From DATLZB01 sp035574175 (GTDB lineage: Bacteria > Pseudomonadota > Alphaproteobacteria > Rhizobiales > Hyphomicrobiaceae): a DNA stretch of 23,663 bases. The position numbers and the translations under genes are program-made. Every line of letters starts with the position of its first letter. Position 1 is the first letter of the stretch. Where the stretch lies: NCBI GenBank assembly GCA_035574175.1, contig DATLZB010000132.1, forward strand, positions 1 to 23,663. Reading direction: 5' to 3'. Below the pieces are notes generated by a model. That model saw only the letters and a program-made list of their open reading frames with translations, had not been told where the DNA came from and did no database searches. Below are positions 21,495 to 23,663 of the stretch, in pieces.

Positions 21495-23663
21495 TCACTC
21501 CGCCGCCTCGGCCAGCTCGCGATGGTGGTGTGGCGCGCCGTGCTGCTTGAGCGGGCGGTTGCCTGCAAGCTGGCGCAGCAGCACATAGAACACCGGTGTC
21601 AGGAAAATGCCGAACATGGTCACGCCGATCATGCCGGCGAACACCGCGACACCCATGGCGTGACGCATCTCCGCGCCCGCGCCCGTCGAGGTGACGAGCG
21701 GAACGACGCCCATGATGAAGGCGAAGGACGTCATCAGGATCGGCCGCAGGCGCAAGCGACTCGCCTCGATGGCCGCTTGCAACGGTGCGCGCCCCCGGAA
21801 CTCGAGCTCGCGGGCGAACTCCACGATCAGGATGGCGTTCTTGGCGGAGAGGCCCACCAGCACGATCAAGCCGATCTGGGTGAAGATGTTGTTGTCGCCG
21901 GCGGTGAGCCACACGCCGGTCATGGCGGCGAGCAGGCTCATGGGCACGATCATGATGATCGACAGCGGCAGCACGAGGCTCTCGTACTGGGCGGCGAGCA
22001 CCAGGAACACGAACAGGACGGCGAGCGGGAACACCCACACGGCCGAGTTGCCGGCGAGGATCTCCTGATAGGTCAGGTCGGTCCACTCGTAGTCGAAGCC
22101 GGGCGGCAGCACCTCGGCAGCGATGCGCTTGGCCGCCTCCTGCGCCTGGCCCGAGGAGTAGCCGGGCGCCGGCGCGGCATTGATGTCGGCGGTCAGGAAG
22201 CCGTTGTAGCGCATGGCGCGCTCCGGTCCGGCGCTGGTTTTCACCTGCAACAGAGCGGAGAGCGGGACCATCTCGCCCGAATTGGAGCGGACCTTGAGCT
22301 GGCCGATGTCGTCGGAGCGGGCGCGGAAGGGCGCGTCGGCCTGCACGCGGACCGAATAGGTGCGGCCGAACTTGTTGAAGTCGTTCACATAGAGCGAGCC
22401 CAGATAGATCTGCAGCGTCTCGAATATCGAGGTGATGGGCACGCCGAGCTGGCGGGCCCGCGTACGATCGACGTCGAGGAAGAGCTGCGGCACGTTCACC
22501 TGGTAGGTGGTGAACTGCCCGGTCAGCTCCGGTGCCGCCATGGCCTTGCCCATGAACGCCTTGGTGACCTCGTTCAGCGCGTCGTAGCCGCGGCCGGTGC
22601 GGTCCTCGATCTGCAGCTTGAAGCCGCCGACGACGCCCAGACCCTGCACCGGAGGCGGCGGGAACATGGCGATGAAGGCGTCCTGGATGGCGGCATACTT
22701 CTTGTTGAGCGACATGGCGATGGCGCCGGCGCTGAGCTCGGGGCTGTTGCGCTCCTCGAACGGCTTCAGCGTCGAAAATACGATGCCGGCGTTGGAAGAG
22801 GTGCTGAAACCGGCGATCGACAGGCCAGGGAAGGCCACGGCGCTCTCCACGCCCGGCTCCTTCATGGTGATCTCGCTCATGCGGCGGATCACTTCCTCGG
22901 TGCGGTCGAGCGTGGCACCGTCAGGGAGCTGCGCGAAGCCGACGAGATACTGCTTGTCCTGCGCCGGCACGAAGCCGCCGGGGACGACGCGGAACAGCCC
23001 GTAGGTGAGGCCCAGCATGACGGCGTAGACCGCCATCACCGCCGTCTTGCGCGAGAGGATGCCGCGTAGGCTGGCCTGATAGCCGCCGATGCCGCGCCCG
23101 AAAATCCAGTTGAAGCCGCGAAAGAGCCAGCCGAACAGGACGTTCATCACGCGCGTCAGACGGTCGGGCGGCGCGTGGCGGTCCTTCAGCAGCACGGCCG
23201 ACAGGGCCGGTGAAAGCGTCAGCGAATTGATCGCCGAGATCACCGTCGAGATGGCGATGGTCAGCGCGAACTGTTTGTAGAACTGCCCCGAGAGCCCGGT
23301 GATGAAGGCCAGCGGCACGAACACAGCGATCAGCACCAGCGCGATGGCGATGATCGGGCCCGAAACCTCGGTCATGGCCTTGTAGGACGCTTCGCGCGGC
23401 GACAGGCCTTCCTCGATGTTGCGTTCGACGTTCTCCACCACGACGATGGCGTCGTCGACGACGATGCCGATGGCGAGCACGAGGCCGAACAGGGTCAGCG
23501 CGTTGATGGCGAAGCCCATCACGTACATCACCGCGAAGGTGCCGATGATGGAGATCGGCACGGCAAGCAGAGGGATGATCGAGGCACGCCAGGTCTGCAG
23601 GAAGAGGATCACCACCAGCACCACCAGCACGATGGCTTCCAGCAACGTATGCACGACTGCCTC
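21495..23663 (-). CDS. RND multidrug efflux transporter (HAE1/AcrB type), C-terminal two thirds
   Basis: The frame runs leftwards from the right edge and ends at 21495, giving about 722 residues of an expected 1040-1060; the first 330 or so, with the first half of the porter domain, lie outside the window. The proton-relay residues of AcrB are all visible: the Asp-Asp pair in AIGIVVDDAIVVVENVERN, the Lys in VGLSAKNAILIVEFAREL and the Arg in RLRPILMTSFAFIMGVVPL. The second periplasmic porter half and docking region lie between. It should use the proton gradient to pump hydrophobic compounds through a membrane-fusion protein and TolC-like channel, whose genes are not in the window but probably lie to the right. 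The tail is short and His/Glu-rich (HHHRELAEAAE). Confidence 0.95.
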   Translation of the reverse strand, partial: EAVVHTLLEAIVLVVLVVILFLQTWRASIIPLLAVPISIIGTFAVMYVMGFAINALTLFGLVLAIGIVVDDAIVVVENVERNIEEGLSPREASYKAMTEVSGPIIAIALVLIAVFVPLAFITGLSGQFYKQFALTIAISTVISAINSLTLSPALSAVLLKDRHAPPDRLTRVMNVLFGWLFRGFNWIFGRGIGGYQASLRGILSRKTAVMAVYAVMLGLTYGLFRVVPGGFVPAQDKQYLVGFAQLPDGATLDRTEEVIRRMSEITMKEPGVESAVAFPGLSIAGFSTSSNAGIVFSTLKPFEERNSPELSAGAIAMSLNKKYAAIQDAFIAMFPPPPVQGLGVVGGFKLQIEDRTGRGYDALNEVTKAFMGKAMAAPELTGQFTTYQVNVPQLFLDVDRTRARQLGVPITSIFETLQIYLGSLYVNDFNKFGRTYSVRVQADAPFRARSDDIGQLKVRSNSGEMVPLSALLQVKTSAGPERAMRYNGFLTADINAAPAPGYSSGQAQEAAKRIAAEVLPPGFDYEWTDLTYQEILAGNSAVWVFPLAVLFVFLVLAAQYESLVLPLSIIMIVPMSLLAAMTGVWLTAGDNNIFTQIGLIVLVGLSAKNAILIVEFARELEFRGRAPLQAAIEASRLRLRPILMTSFAFIMGVVPLVTSTGAGAEMRHAMGVAVFAGMIGVTMFGIFLTPVFYVLLRQLAGNRPLKQHGAPHHHRELAEAAE

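Noticed and set aside
21522..23069. Plus-strand open frame of 515 codons opposite the RND pump
   Set aside because: It is antisense to a gene with all RND proton-relay residues, and its translation is His/Gly/Asp/Arg-rich without motifs.

Overview
This is a GC-rich chromosomal stretch with dense, strongly codon-biased genes. It most likely comes from an alphaproteobacterium, probably Hyphomicrobiales or a close relative. This is an inference from the protein types present: a TorF-type porin, an Omp25/Opa-like barrel, a small Sel1 protein, a xanthine-type phosphoribosyltransferase and a Pls/PosA-type NRPS. No rRNA or other phylogenetic marker is in the window, so genus is not claimed. I see no transposase, integrase, CRISPR array or plasmid function.

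Left part (1-6127). The window opens with the last codons of a probable class III aminotransferase. A complete nitrilase with an intact Glu-Lys-Cys triad follows, then a tRNA-Ser(GCT) on the minus strand. Next come a xanthine/guanine phosphoribosyltransferase (minus), a glutathione S-transferase (plus), an unrecognised secreted Cys-rich protein, a small Sel1-repeat protein (minus), a Tat-exported VOC/glyoxalase-fold protein, a doubtful 92-residue ORF, and an M23-type envelope peptidase (minus) in which one catalytic His appears to be Glu.

Centre (6128-13510). This is the most notable part. A Sfp-type phosphopantetheinyl transferase is followed after 39 bp by a 1357-residue single-module NRPS. 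The NRPS reads A domain, carrier domain, then six membrane segments interleaved with three left-handed beta-helix (hexapeptide) domains. That is the layout of the Pls/PosA family, whose founding member is the epsilon-poly-L-lysine synthetase. The ten specificity residues read by eye are D-A-E-S-V-G-T-V-V-K, very close to the lysine code. The pair therefore looks like a self-contained two-gene pathway for a cationic homo-poly(amino acid). Two adjacent hairpins lie in the gap between the genes, and the second holds the NRPS ribosome-binding site in its loop. A strong inverted repeat ends the unit. Two outer-membrane barrel genes, divergently transcribed, follow.

Right part (13542-23663). This holds an NADPH:quinone oxidoreductase (minus), a lipoprotein followed 13 bp later by a large helical/TPR-like SAM methyltransferase, a DedA-family membrane protein, a class II aldolase-like protein, a minus-strand pair (extradiol-type VOC dioxygenase and DUF1330), a divergent ThDP-dependent enzyme, and the C-terminal two thirds of an RND multidrug efflux pump running off the right edge. 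The aldolase, dioxygenase, DUF1330 and ThDP genes look like a small catabolic cluster, but the substrate cannot be told from sequence.
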